From Rhipidocladum racemiflorum (Eukaryota; Streptophyta; Magnoliopsida; Poales; Poaceae), in contig CM070592.1 in NCBI GenBank assembly GCA_036346355.1, forward strand, positions 30,649,967-30,713,966: a DNA stretch of 64,000 bases, in the 5' to 3' direction. A model generated the notes under the pieces. It worked only from the letters and a program-made list of their open reading frames with translations, ran no database searches and had not been told where the DNA came from. Numbering within the stretch: the first letter of the stretch is position 1; each line of letters starts with the position of its first letter. Below are positions 22,418 to 34,412 of the stretch, one piece after another. The position numbers and the translations under genes were made by a program.

Positions 22418-25400
22418 CAACAGGATTCGACCTCGAATCTTACACGTCAACTCTAAAATAAAGTCCCCTATGGACTCATCTTCTTTGCGAACTCAACACA
22501 CCCACGCAAAGACTCAAACAGTAGCAACGACAACTCAATTCTCCAAATCCATCTATTAACAAGAGTGACTTGACTTAGCTTAACTAAGCACAACTTGACA
22601 TGATTCCTCATTTTCTTCAATCTCTATCATGAATCACAAACTCAGAATGACACAATCATCATGAAACACATTTTTTTCACCATTAGTATTAAAATGGTCA
22701 ACCGAGGTTCCAAACTTGAACCCCCAAAAGACCATTTTCGCAAAACCCCATCTCTTCCAATTATTTGACCCCTTTTCACAAGGAATCAAAATTTACTAAT
22801 GTTATCTTCGCTCATAGCCTACATCAACCATACTTTCCTTTCGACTGCCAACCACACTACACTTTTCATTCTATACTCTCCCAGGCATAACGCACACCCA
22901 GGACATCTAGCTAAGACAATGTCCACGATAGAGCTATTTTTTTTACATCACAGTTTCTATAACATTTGCTTCCACCAACGATACCTTCAACCAAATTCAA
23001 ACCACGACATCATCAACCTCCATCATCATCCACCCTCATACCACTAATGTGCAGCACCTAGCCCAAGCTAGGACCGTATCTCACTACCAAAACTCAATTG
23101 GCACTTTTCCCCAAGAGGATGTCGTCCTCACAAACAATTCACACAAATAACGAAGCCCACGAGTATAGCTCTTAGATTATACTCAACAATAACCTGAGAC
23201 CCTTCGTATTCTCACTCCTATCAATAAATCAAAAGAAGTACGATGCTTTTGAATCCAAGTAGACTACCTACAACAACTCGAACCTCAAAGCGCCACAACT
23301 CACTTTGGAAACAAAACCGATAACAATGAAAGACCACCCTTTTTCTTCTCCTAAGTCAAGCCACCAAGGAAAACTCAAATCTCCAATCAATGTGATACAA
23401 TTCGCATCAGGGTGCACTCAAACAAATAGAGACTCCACACAATTCTTTTGACAGAAGTTCTCAACAACTAAAAACAACTCGACTCGCTTTCACCACAGCC
23501 AAACTTTTCATTTTAACCGAAACTAACATTTTGGAAGAGAACTGCCACAAAAACTCTCGAAGAGAAAGGGAAACTCAAATCCCTTGCATAACATAACCAA
23601 AATACCAGATTTATCCATTCATTCCTTTTCATGCTAGAGAGCAATGGAAATCTCGATTCATGACACGAATGCGAATTCTTCAAGAGCACTCGGATTAGTC
23701 ATATGTCTCTATATGACTTTCTCACCGCCTGGCTCAACAACTCTTTTATGCTAAAAAAACGATGTCATGAATCTTTTTCACCATTCATTCGTCATGTAAC
23801 CATGATACCCATTAACCATTCACAAAGAGACTTCATTCTCTTTGTCACATGATTGACCACCAACAACATCGATGGTTGCTCAAGTTCGCATAAACTACGA
23901 CGGCGTTAACCGAAAAATACCATATCGCATCACAACCCAACATCCATCAGACGCAATGCGTGCAAAACATCGCATTTTTACCAAAGCCAATAATGTAAGA
24001 TAGCATCAACTCTCAAATCAAACATCTACGCCTAATAACCGCTACCAATTCACTTAAAGAGAAAGGAAACACATTCCCAGCAGGGAATACTTTACCAACA
24101 AAATCACTTATGAAACAATCATAAGATTCACCTTTTGAAAGCAGCTATAAACACCACACACGTTTCCCAAATAAATCCAACTCTAGTCACGATAGAGTTA
24201 CAATTTAAGCGCTTAACTCCTGTGGTTACCAAAGATAAACCAGTTGAACGCTAAAGAGAGCGTCCCACCCCAACGCTTTGGGTGTTAAACCATACTCATA
24301 GCATAGACTAAACAGATTAGCCCAAAACCAAAGATTGGCATGGTTCAATACCACACCACATTTGGAACCCATAAGCCGGTTACTTCAAATACTACTCTCT
24401 CATCCATATTTCCAATCATCGGAGTCAAGTTTATAACTTGACAAAATGCCACTTAATCAGGGGAGATTTTATTGCACACTAATCAAAACGCCTAAACAAA
24501 GCGGCAGGCACTCCCAGAAAAAATTTATACATTCATTTGAATCCATAAACCTTCAAAAGAAAGTTTGACTCAAATCCCACCATTACTCACATTCCAATAC
24601 TCTTAGCCAATACGGATGTCAAAATCACCCAAAACCCGAGAAATCCAACACTGTTGCACACAAGCTACAACATATGTTCTTAATAAAATCATTTTTCCCT
24701 GTTCATATAACCACAATTGATTATATTACCAACGAACCATAGACCATATCTACCGTATGACAATCAACAAGGAGAACCACGTTCTCACAACTCCAAAGAC
24801 AATTAACTTATCGCTTAATCCAACATAAGTCGCATATCAACAACTTCTTTTGGTCTACTAACCCTGACGAACCATTCTTCATGCAACTTATGATCCCAAG
24901 CGTCGACCACAGCGCTTTGCAATTATTCCAGCGTAATCAATAATTACCACAGGTATAAACCCTAAGTCACATATTCCATATCACCAGTTCATTCCACCAA
25001 TAATTAATACTAACCACGCGACACGATCTCCACTAGACATCCCTCATAAATACGGATCCCAGACGGACATCCGCCAAGAATAATTCAACCTTTCCTACAA
25101 TCATTCCATATATCCTCATTAATTGATTACACGTATTTTAAGTCATATTGTCGACCCACAATATTAATCGACCCACCAACTACAATAGGCGTAATTTCAC
25201 ACCATCTTCTTGCTATAACAAGTTCATCAACCGAGACATTCTATGCTAACTAATCTCAAACATCCATTAGATTCCATAACCCGCATCACTTTGCACACAC
25301 CACTAATCAACTTTCACTTTGGATCACCTCGACGCCTCGTTTAATCATCTATTATCAACACAATATTTTAGTTTATCTTTAAACAAACAACAAATTCGCT

Positions 25401-26735
25401 TTAACCGAACCACTAGCTCATATCATCCGAAAACTCTAACTTCTCGTCATACACTTAACTTCTTAAACATCTGCATGAATCACGCACCCAACTCTTAAGG
25501 AAACCAAAATTGCTCCAGAAAAGAACAACACCCAAAACACCTTTCCTTCCGGAAAGCTCAACCCTAAATCACAAGAGAACTCAACTCTTAAATTCCCAAA
25601 TGCCGACACGCAACTACTCCACAACTCTCGAGATCAACAACTTCCGCGAAGGAAGATGGTTGCAAGAGGGAAAACCAAGCGATTAACCAAATTTTTTTTT
25701 CCAGATAAGGCCATAGCCCCAAACTTCAAACTTTCACGAAACAAACGGTTTTTCAAAGATGAATTCCCAAGCAAGTCATCATTGCGATCAAACACCACTT
25801 AGGCCCCGATAGCAAGATCCGCACAACACCGCAATAACTCTTTTAAACCTCGGAGAAAGACAAACACAAGAATAAATTGAAAACTTTCTCCGTAAAACAA
25901 CCGATCAACCACATCCTTTCCGACAAAACCTTGACACCTAAATCCATGCGACTTAGATTTTTCATCGAAACTTCAATAACTTCTTTTCAAATTGGAGAAG
26001 GGTAACCCAAGAATCAATCTATAAATTTCTCTATAATGCAAACAACAAATCGGGCGTTAAAGCTGACAAGGCAACCAAAAGAGGCGCATCCGAAATTCTT
26101 CTTTTGTCTTCAACCAAAGAAGACAAAACCAAAACCACCAAAAGAACCATCGGTGAGTATCCCAAAACGAACACTTTTTCTTTTATTTCAACCAACCAAA
26201 AACCAACCAAAACCGTTCGTCAAAACGGCAAAGAAAATTCTGAGGTTCAATACACAACTCTACTACTCGACTCCAACCAACTACCCAATCTACGACAAAG
26301 GATAAGCACTCTCCCAACAGGAGGTTAAAGTCCATCGGTGATGGCACTACCCGCCACACCGTCAAACCCAACAATACTACAAACAATGTAAGGTGACCGA
26401 AACCCCTTTTCGGCACCACAACCCACATAATCTCAATTGTATCAACACAATCAATTCTTTCATAAACATAGCAACATATATTACCAAATGTAACATTCAA
26501 CATCAAAGCTTAAATACAACATTTAAGCGTAAAGCAACGATACCCATACCCATTCCTCTTGTACAGAGTGTGTCAAGTTTTAAATTAATTATTCCACTTA
26601 CACAAGTTTTAATGTTGCTATCCTATGGCAAAGTTTTAAGTAAAACCTAAGCCATGTTTCTAGGTTATCCCACTTCATATTTTAGTTGAACCTATAGTAT
26701 GACACTAAATACACATTCCAGGGACCTACAAATTC
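22418..26735 (-). other. Non-coding internal region of the non-autonomous element
   Basis: Over 4.3 kb I find only short ORFs and no retroviral motif on either strand. Three blocks are conserved with 15420-16680 (see that entry), so the sequence is retained across family members despite not coding for protein. This fits a large retrotransposon derivative with a structural or packaging RNA role. A degenerate gag beyond recognition is the alternative. The minus-strand ORF at 26183-26506, near the primer-binding site, is hydrophobic and has no domain I recognise. Confidence 0.7.
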
Positions 26736-26748
26736 GCTCTCGATACCA
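26736..26748 (-). promoter_or_regulatory. Primer-binding site (tRNA-Met type variant)
   Basis: The minus strand reads TGGTATCGAGAGC, one insertion/rearrangement away from the usual TGGTATCAGAGC. It lies five bases inside the right-hand LTR. Confidence 0.75.
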
Positions 26749-26753
26749 ATCAG

Positions 26754-29233
26754 AATAACACCCAGCCTTCTACTAAGCCCATGTCACCAAACATAGACCA
26801 TAACACATTTAATACCATAAATTAAAGTAAATTCCAGCAAGTTATCATTTAGAATAATTGAAAATTTTGTCAAGATCTCCTTTGTTTTTGCATGAAACTT
26901 AACAACATAGCATCATATCAAAATGTAAGACAAACGAGATATCCATACGCAGCGATAAGGATAACTAATCATCAACTAAAACATCAATAAGCATCGATAG
27001 CAAAATAATAAGCATCAATTTAAATCTAGGAAGTTAAAACAACTCCCTCCATAGCCCCACATGATACACATGAGGGAGACAACCAAACATACAGACCATA
27101 CACTAAAGATTATTGTAATGCTTATTGTCATGTCTCCACAACAGGTGAAATTGCTAGATTATGATACTACGTGGAGTAGTGTAGCTAAAACCCTTTCCAG
27201 CGCCCGATTTCATGGTACCTAAAGAAAACAAACAACGAAAATACAAGCGTGAGTTCATAACTCAAATAAGTGTAATACAATGGAAACAGAGTGCAAGACA
27301 ACAAACCATCAACTTCAATCTTCATAAGCATTACATATCACATCATTACCATTCTCACGCATTACCTGACATGGTAAAAACATCATAATCATCTCTTGAT
27401 CAATATGGTGTTCGTCTCATGAACTCATGAACAATTCAACAACATTCTCATTCATAGTTTCATTCATGCAATGCAATGCACATGTCTTCTGGAATACTCA
27501 TACCGGTATGGTTGAGTGCATACCCGTCGGCATGCACCCTTTTCCCCCTTCCATCCCGAAGATGGAGGGTGCCTATCACTCGCTTCCATTCACCTCAGTG
27601 AAGGAATCACGATGTAGGACTTATTCGAAAGAATAGCCCCGGACTAGTCATAACAGTTCTCACCGCCCCTACCGGAATAGTTATGACTTATCTCACCGGT
27701 CGGCCATGAAAATATGCCATGTATGCAAAATGGACAGCAACGTAAACATGAATAGAAATATTGCATATCAACACTTGGCATCTTAACATGTAGGACCGTA
27801 CCCAACAATCGACGGAAACCGTACAAAACATGGCATGCGAATCATTCATCTACGACAAGCATATGTAATCATGGCATGAGGTCACCATATCATTGATATC
27901 ATTTAATTCATGGCCTAAGAACATCATATCAAATATAACTTGTAAAACCATGGCAACACAACATGTTATCTATTCCAAATGCCATCAAACCAATCTAGCA
28001 ACACATAAAGCACACAATCCACACAATACACTTGCCTTCAACCACGGGCAACGGAGTGACGAGAGGTTGAGGGCACTCCTGGAGGCACACCACCTGCAAA
28101 CACGTGCCACACACTCAATTCGAGTCCACAAAACAGCACACATAAATCCCGCTACCCCGACTTCGCTTACAACTCCTAAAATCAGAAAACAGCAAATCTG
28201 TCCCTTCGGGACAGCAGCATTCCGACTATCATAACTTCTGTTCTAGGACACCAAATTAAATAAACGAGTACACCCTCGCGTAGCTTAGGAAATTTCCCAA
28301 CTTTTTTTAGTTATAGGGAAAGACTGATTCGGACTCTAAAGTTGTTTAATCTAACGTTGAACACGAACTGTCTCAATCTCGTCACAGATTTGACAGCGCT
28401 CGGTAAAACAGGCATAACTTCTAAACGGCTGGGCGGAATTTCAATTTCTTTATATGCACGGAAAGATAAGGAAATTATCTACAACTTCCTAAAAGTCCGT
28501 ACGGTCAGATTCAAACTAGAAATTGGCGAAAACGCCTGCCCTAGCTCGGGTTCCCAATCTGCCCGAACTGGGACGCGAATACAACTCTAGTTTTCATTAG
28601 ATCTAACCCATGGCAGCACCTCCCTTGATCTAAAAACATGGTAATCACCCTCTATAGCAGAATAAGAACTACCCCACAAGATCCCCCCATTACCTTCTTG
28701 GAGGAACACGAATCGACGGCCGAATCTTCGCGTTCCTTCCCCGGTTTTCCTCCCACGCGCCGATCCCGTCCAATCCACTCGTCGCGGAGCTCCTCCATGG
28801 CAAGGACAGTAGCGGGGCAAGTTGTGGCAGCGAGGAGGCATCCTTGGGGGCGCAAGGAGGAGGGGGTGGTGCAGCTTGAGGTGGAGGAGGAGGAGATTTG
28901 GGGAAGATGGGGGAGAGGAGGTGGGGGTGGCGGCTCCAAGGGGGAGAGATGGGGGCGCATGGGGGAGGGGCAGCAGGTGTGCTGCCCTAGCACACCCCCA
29001 CATGGGCCCAATTCATCCCACTGACGGCCCAAATTGTTTCCCCCACGGCCCGATCACCCGGAAACGGCCCAAAACGACCCCGGAGAGGCCCGAAACGCGC
29101 TAAAACGCCAAACCGTAGGGTTCTAAATGTAAATGATCACAAATTATCTCATTTACGACGTCTTATCACATTTTATCATACTTTTTAACATATCATCACC
29201 TCATTTCAAATCCCGACATTTCGTGGTGTCACA
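26754..29233 (-). repeat. 5' LTR of the non-autonomous element
   Basis: This is a near-identical partner of 19928-22404. Its inner terminus reads GGGTGTTATT rather than GGGTGTTACA, so the terminal CA has mutated since insertion. Confidence 0.9.
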
Positions 29234-29404
29234 TCAGAAATATCAATCAACCGCTTGGCTTATGCAATGGCACACGGTTATTGTTGACTAGGCTTGGTGA
29301 CCGGATTCTTGAGGGTAGGATCATGACGGGAACGCATATTGGTGAGTTGGTCTGTATACCACGTGTTGTTCTTAATGGGACTAGCACAAAATGTCTTTTT
29401 GTAG
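29234..29404 (+). pseudogene. Helitron helicase, C-terminal part, downstream half
   Basis: The frame continues the 19739-19927 piece: NINQPLGLCNGTRLLLTRLG, then RIMTGTHIGELVCIPRVVLN. This is the highly conserved penultimate block of Helitron PIF1-like helicases. The match is lost at about 29395 (GTSTKCLF), where the usual final superfamily I motif should follow. Instead CTTTTTGTAG precedes the start of the RPA-like ORF. The helicase is thus truncated at its C-terminus as well as split. Confidence 0.85.
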
Positions 29405-29776
29405 ATGGAATACACATTGTTAAAGGACGTGACGCAGCAGTCGCATCGATGGCGAGTCCGTGTTAGAGTCACACGACTCTCGGAGTATGTCAATCCAGAT
29501 TATCCACATAATATATTATGTAAAGACTTCGTTTTGCTTGGTGAGGAGGTATGTTTAGCCCCTCGATGTCCTCTGTTTTCCCGCTTGATCTTTGTACTGC
29601 TAAACCAAAGTAATAATACTTTCTTTATGATATCAGGGAACCATGATGGAGGCGCAGATTCCTGAACAGCGTCTTCCAGTATTCCAGCCTCTGTTAAAGG
29701 AAGGTGCAGTGTATTATATAGAATATTTTGAAGTGATTGATGCTCGAGTTAATTATCGCCTAGTCGACTGTGTATT
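29405..29776 (+). CDS. RPA70-like OB-fold protein associated with the Helitron (probably degenerate)
   Basis: Exon 1 (29405-29548, 48 codons) starts MEYTLLKDV and contains WRVRVRVTRLSEY, typical of the first OB fold of plant replication protein A large-subunit proteins. A GT-AG intron (29549-29636) follows in phase 0. Exon 2 then reads GTMMEAQIPEQRLPVFQPLL and VYYIEYFEVIDARVNYR, again a close RPA/DUF223 pattern. The frame stops at TGA after VDCVL near 29777. Weaker pieces continue to about 30090 (DVALWGPHAF, PVIMLLLGITVN). Plant Helitrons often carry RPA-like genes next to the helicase, so I infer this is part of the same transposon. The C-terminal zinc-finger region is not seen. Confidence 0.75.
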
Positions 29777-30097
29777 ATGAGGATGTTGCATTATGGGGAC
29801 CTCATGCTTTCTGATTTGATGCTGAACGCATTACCCATCTTTGAATCACGGCGTCGCCCAGTAATTATGCTACTCCTTGGGATCACAGTTAACATACGTC
29901 ACGGTAAAAGCTATACAACTATCTTCTTCTGAGATTTGTTTATAGGATCATAAACTATATCCTGTTTTGCTCAACCGATACTTACATACTGATGCACTTT
30001 GTATTCATTGCTTCTGAACATACATCTTTCATTCACCATTTGTAGGTCGCTTGTCTCTCCAAGGGAGTATGGTGCAGATATCTGGATGCAACTCCAA
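29777..30097 (+). pseudogene. Degenerate continuation of the RPA-like gene
   Basis: Short in-frame pieces in different frames (YEDVALWGPHAF, FDAERITH, PVIMLLLGITVNIRHGKS, then after a TTTGTAG acceptor SKGVWCRYLDATPKF) resemble successive parts of an RPA OB fold. Stops and frame changes separate them. Part of the domain between VDCVL and YEDVALWG is missing. Confidence 0.5.
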
Positions 30098-31104
30098 AAT
30101 TCAAGTCAAATCTTGATGAAACCTAAAATTGATTGAAGGGTTTAGTCCACGGCGTCCACACGCACACAATGGTTCAAACGGAATCGAGATTGACTCATCG
30201 GAGAGAGAGATATGCCGGCGAGAACGAAGAACGATGGTGGTCGCCGGTTTTCACGATCTCCCGGGTAAACGATGAGGAGAGGCAAAAGAAGAGTGAGTGC
30301 ACTGGAAAGAGGATGCCAAGCCGGAGATTTGAGAAGTGGAAGCACGCGATTTGGAGTTGAAACGGCCGAGTTAATGCCATTTATGCCGATTTCGGTTTTT
30401 GCTTAATGGAGCCGTTTCCGGCGTGATTAAGGACTAATGAACTCCGGGAATGGAATCCTCTTGCCGATATCTTTCCAACGGATCCGGCCTTGCTCAATTT
30501 GGTGCACTTAAAAGGAAGTTATAAGGATTTGCAATGAGAGAAGCCATGAATGCACCTTCTTCCTGAACTTGGAACCATCGCATGAGAAAGATGCAGGAAT
30601 AGTGCTGCCACGTGGCGATTCCCGATTGGCCGGATTAAACAAAAGGTTACGCGCGAGAGAGAAATTAGCTAAAATAGTCTAAAAATCACAGAAAAATTCC
30701 TAAGGATATTAAGGAATATTTGAAACCCAATAAAATTGGTTTCATGAAACTTGGATGAAAATTGGAATTTAGAAAATTCCGAGACGAATAAAGGGTATTT
30801 GGCGAAAGGCCGCGAGCGATAAAATACCAACAGGTTTCCAAAAATCTTGGGAAAATTCCCAAAATGTTTTTGGAATATTTAGAACCTAATGCAATAGGTT
30901 TCGGGATTTTTGGAGCATTTTGGAACTCAGGTGGAAATGCGGGTAGGGACCAGATTCTGAATTCGGTTTTTCGAAGGAGGATTGAATTCCAATTTCGGAA
31001 GGATAGGGATGCCAGATTAATTTAAACACCGAGGAAAACCCGAATTTTGAATTTACCTAGTTTAAATTTGATTTTAACAGGAGGCCGAAATTGGGGATGT
31101 TATA
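30098..31104 (+). mobile_element. LTR fragment homologous to 9040-10067
   Basis: It shares with the earlier copy the CTAAAATTGA start, a CACCGG/CATCGG-GAGA block, ACGGCCGAGTTAATG, GCCACGTGGC and the end GGATGTTATA. No coding potential. It is inserted in the Helitron-derived tract after the RPA-like gene. Confidence 0.6.
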
Positions 31105-31394
31105 TCATGGCTCACGAGGTCATTTCTTAATCTTAATTTCTGCTATAACACTCATCGAAGTTCCACTCTGTCTACATTATACACACTGATGCTAACGTAA
31201 CGCCTTGGTTTTCTATTCTTCGATGGTGCTCCGCGTCATCACCTTTTACACGCTTTTCCAAAGAGGGAGACTAGGGAACGGTATACCGTTCCAACGGTAT
31301 AGCTGTGAAACTTATGAAACTTATCAGTTTCGGTGCTGGTTTCATGAGTTTCAGTGTTTAGTTTATGTTTCATCAGTTTTGAGTGCTAAGTTTC
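31105..31394. other. Short unique stretch with a perfect palindrome
   Basis: No gene is seen. It contains the 18-bp palindrome GGAACGGTATACCGTTCC at 31275-31292, followed by a partial repeat CCAACGGTATAG and several GAAAC/GTTTC motifs. This resembles the terminal part of some grass MITEs, but I cannot define both ends. Confidence 0.35.
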
Positions 31395-34300
31395 TGTAAC
31401 ACCCCGGCACCTCACGTGCCCGAAGTGCTACCAAAACCTATCTAATTTTCACTAAAAATTTTCGCAAGACCTCCCCTACTAAGTGGACATCCACTCAGCA
31501 GGCAAAAGAGATCACAATTAACAATATAGCAATAATTTCAACATGTCATGGAATCAATCAACCATCATGACATGTAGGCAATTAACAAATACCAAAAATC
31601 CATTCATTAACAACTCAACTTAAATACCACATGATTACACAAATAGATTAGCTAGTTACAAATTTACTAATTGATTCCAAAAGTTTGAAACATGTCGTGA
31701 GACACAGTGGAGGTGCAGCTACGCCCCAAACCCGGCAAGTCGTTCTTCCGAGTACCTAAAATATTAACAAACAAGCGTGAGTTCGAAAACTTCGACAAAG
31801 TGCATCAAATCAATATGAATAACAAGTTAGCAATTCCAACCCATCATTAAGAATGTAACTCTTACAAGATTCAACCAATACATAAACCATTGTACCGCTA
31901 CCACTTACCTCATTGCCCTTTTCATACACATACCTCATTGAATCTTTTGGGTGAGTCCACGACTCGGTCCCAACTCTTCACAACTCCATTTAACACACAA
32001 AACTCAATCGTTAGCGATGCAATGCACATGTATGCTCTTTTTAGATGCACGTCACGGCATCGCCGAGTGCACACCCGTCGATGTGCACCCTCACGCCCCT
32101 CCCATCCCGTGGAAGGTGCCTACTCTTCTTTGTCTCGCTCCCGTTCACCTCGATGAGTGGGACTACGAGGTAGGACTTTCGTGTTCACTACGTGTGAACA
32201 CAGAGGCCCTCATCAGAATGGGTCGCCTCTTCTTTTATGAATGCACAAATGCAATTAACACAATTAAATTGCATAAACAAACATTTCTATCCTTCCACAT
32301 TGACATAAATGAATACACACGTGGCAATCCATTCTCATATTCATCAATATAATCATCAAATCAACCAAAACACTAACAAATACTTAACCTTCATATGCCT
32401 CTAATCGATTCACACACACAAGGGACAAATGAATAAATTTATGAACTTAACATTTGCATCAACATAAATATCAACATGATGAAAATCACCAAGCAAAGCA
32501 TGATTCATTCCCTTTTACCACTTAATCGAAATGACACACTTGCCTTCTACCGAGAGGAATGGAGTGGCGGGAAGAAGAGGTCACTCCCGAAGCTACTCCA
32601 TCTGGAAACATAGTTATAAACTCAATTCCACAAGTTCTAGAGTCAACAAACAACAACAAACCACAAAAAATACTCCCTAAGTCAAACTTGCCCCCAAATC
32701 TGAAATTTCATCCAAAACTGGTTTGGGTAGCCCACTTTGCCAAAGCAGAACTATTGCTAAACAACTCCAAATTGAGCAACCAAAGACATTTTAAGCATCT
32801 ACTCAGAAAGTTCTAGCTATCTCTAGGCAAAATTAAATCCAAATTCTGCCTCTATCTTTCTCAAAATCACCACTCCAAATTGAATCTACTAATAGTTGCA
32901 ATTTGGACAGCAAAGAGGTCAAACTTGCATAACTTTCTAATGGTTCGACCAAAATTCAAGTTCTTGGACTCTAAATGAGCACAAAAGGATAAACTACAGT
33001 TACCCCATAACCATTTATTCAATCATTGATTTTAAAGTCCTCAAACTAAAGTCTGAACTTTAGTTTAAAGTCTGAACATTTCAGAAGTTCATGTTTTAAT
33101 ATAGCAATTTCAACAAAGCATAACTTTTGCTTCAATTGACCAAATTGAGTAAACTTAGACTCTAATTAACCACAAAAGGGTCACCTTTAATTATTACAAA
33201 CCCATTTATGTTGGTTCTTCATCAAACAACCCCAGATTTCAAAAGAATACGTGTCATTTGCATTGAGTTCAATTACGGACAGCTTTTATTCAAATTATCA
33301 TATCTTTTAATTGGCTAAACCAAAATTGGAGTTCTTGTGCTCTAATCGACCATGAGACCACCATCTATCCATACATCAAACCCATACAAGCTAGTTCTTC
33401 TCCAATCACTACCAGATTTCAAAAGAGTGGCTTACCCGAAATAACTTCTTCTCTGAATTTCAAACAGAAAAACAGTTTCGGTATCCCACTTCAACAATCC
33501 ATAACTTTTGATTCCCAACTCCAAATCAATAAAACAAGTACATTTTAGGAAACTAGAGAAAATTTCCTACAACTCTCTAGGCAAACAGAAAAGCTCAATC
33601 GGTCTGCAGCTAGGTCTAAAACGCAGTTGAACATTTCAGCTCACAAAACAATCTACTCGGGACAGCAAACACTAAAAATGGCATAACTTTTAATTGGCTT
33701 CATGGATTTTCGACTTCTTGTACTCCATTTAAAGATAATTAGATTACCTACAACTTTTCCTTCTACCGAAAATGGATTTGGAGACTTTAACTACCCCAAA
33801 ACCGAGCTCGAAAACTCGGGATCCAAAACACCCGAAAACAGGAAATGGATCCCAAACCCTAGAACCAATTTCTGTCCAAAAGATTTCACATCTAGCAACT
33901 CTAGAGCTATCTAGGATAGGTAGGGACTCCATTAGTGCAGAAAATAGTAGCTCAAAGCAAACTTTTTCTTACCCAAGAGGAGGAGGAAGAAGATGCAAGG
34001 AGCAGTTCGGTTGAGGGGGAGGAGGAAGGTGCAGCAGCTCTCCAAGGGGGGGCTCGCCGGAGCTGGGGCCGGTGGTGGCCGGAGTTGGAGGGGCGTGCTG
34101 CCCTGCTGCCAGGAGAGGAGGAGAGCACAGGTTGGAGAAGGGCACGGTTGGGGAAAGCTCCAACCAGTTTGGGGAGAGAGGAATGGGAAAGGACAAAGGA
34201 AGAAAAGAAAAGGGGAAGGAAAAAGTTAGGTGGATGGGTAAAATTGGAAATTTTACCTCTACACAGCTCCTTTTCCAACCTTGCAGCTTCAGACAGGAAA

Positions 34301-34412
34301 ACAACACTTCCCACTGACACAAAACCGATAGAAAAGAATTACGATGAAACACCCGACTCCAAAAGAATCGGCGGACAAGCATAGATTTCATGAGTTTCAG
34401 ATAAAAATCACA
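31395..34412 (-). mobile_element. Solo LTR (3.0 kb), minus orientation
   Basis: The plus strand begins TGTAACACCCCGG and ends AAAATCACA, i.e. TGTGA to GGTGTTACA on the minus strand. AGTTTC directly precedes it (31389-31394) and directly follows it (34413-34418). The left terminus matches the LTR end at 17400-17582. There is no primer-binding site, polypurine tract or pol. Inside are about five degenerate repeats of roughly 190 bp, each with CATAACTTT, between 32920 and 33720, and a GC-rich block at 33960-34200. A six-base duplication is slightly longer than usual, so the right edge may be off by one base. Confidence 0.7.
32920..33720. repeat. Degenerate ~190-bp tandem repeats inside the LTR
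   Basis: CATAACTTT or a close variant recurs near 32928, 33119, 33298, 33500 and 33683. Each is preceded by a GACAGC or AACA tract. Most are followed by an AATTGG/CCAAATT tract, and several by a TTCTTG-ACTC motif. Spacing is about 180-200 bp. Repeats are diverged, so the count is approximate. Confidence 0.5.

Larger units (their letters stand above)
19928..29233 (-). mobile_element. Non-autonomous LTR retrotransposon, 9.3 kb, full length
   Basis: Two long direct repeats (19928-22404 and 26754-29233, about 2.48 kb each) flank a 4.35-kb internal region. The element lies between exact duplications TCAGA (19923-19927 and 29234-29238). On the minus strand the LTR runs TGTGACACCACG to GGGTGTTACA. 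The primer-binding site follows the right-hand repeat and the polypurine tract precedes the left-hand one, which fixes the orientation. I recognise no gag, protease, RT or integrase in the internal region, so mobilisation must depend on another element. The two LTRs differ by some dozens of substitutions and small indels by eye, suggesting a moderately old insertion. It disrupts a Helitron helicase gene. Confidence 0.93.

Noticed and set aside
20603..27636. Identical 69-residue ORFs at 20603-20812 and 27427-27636
   Set aside because: Their identity simply reflects the paired LTRs; the translated sequence has no domain and the LTRs are non-coding.
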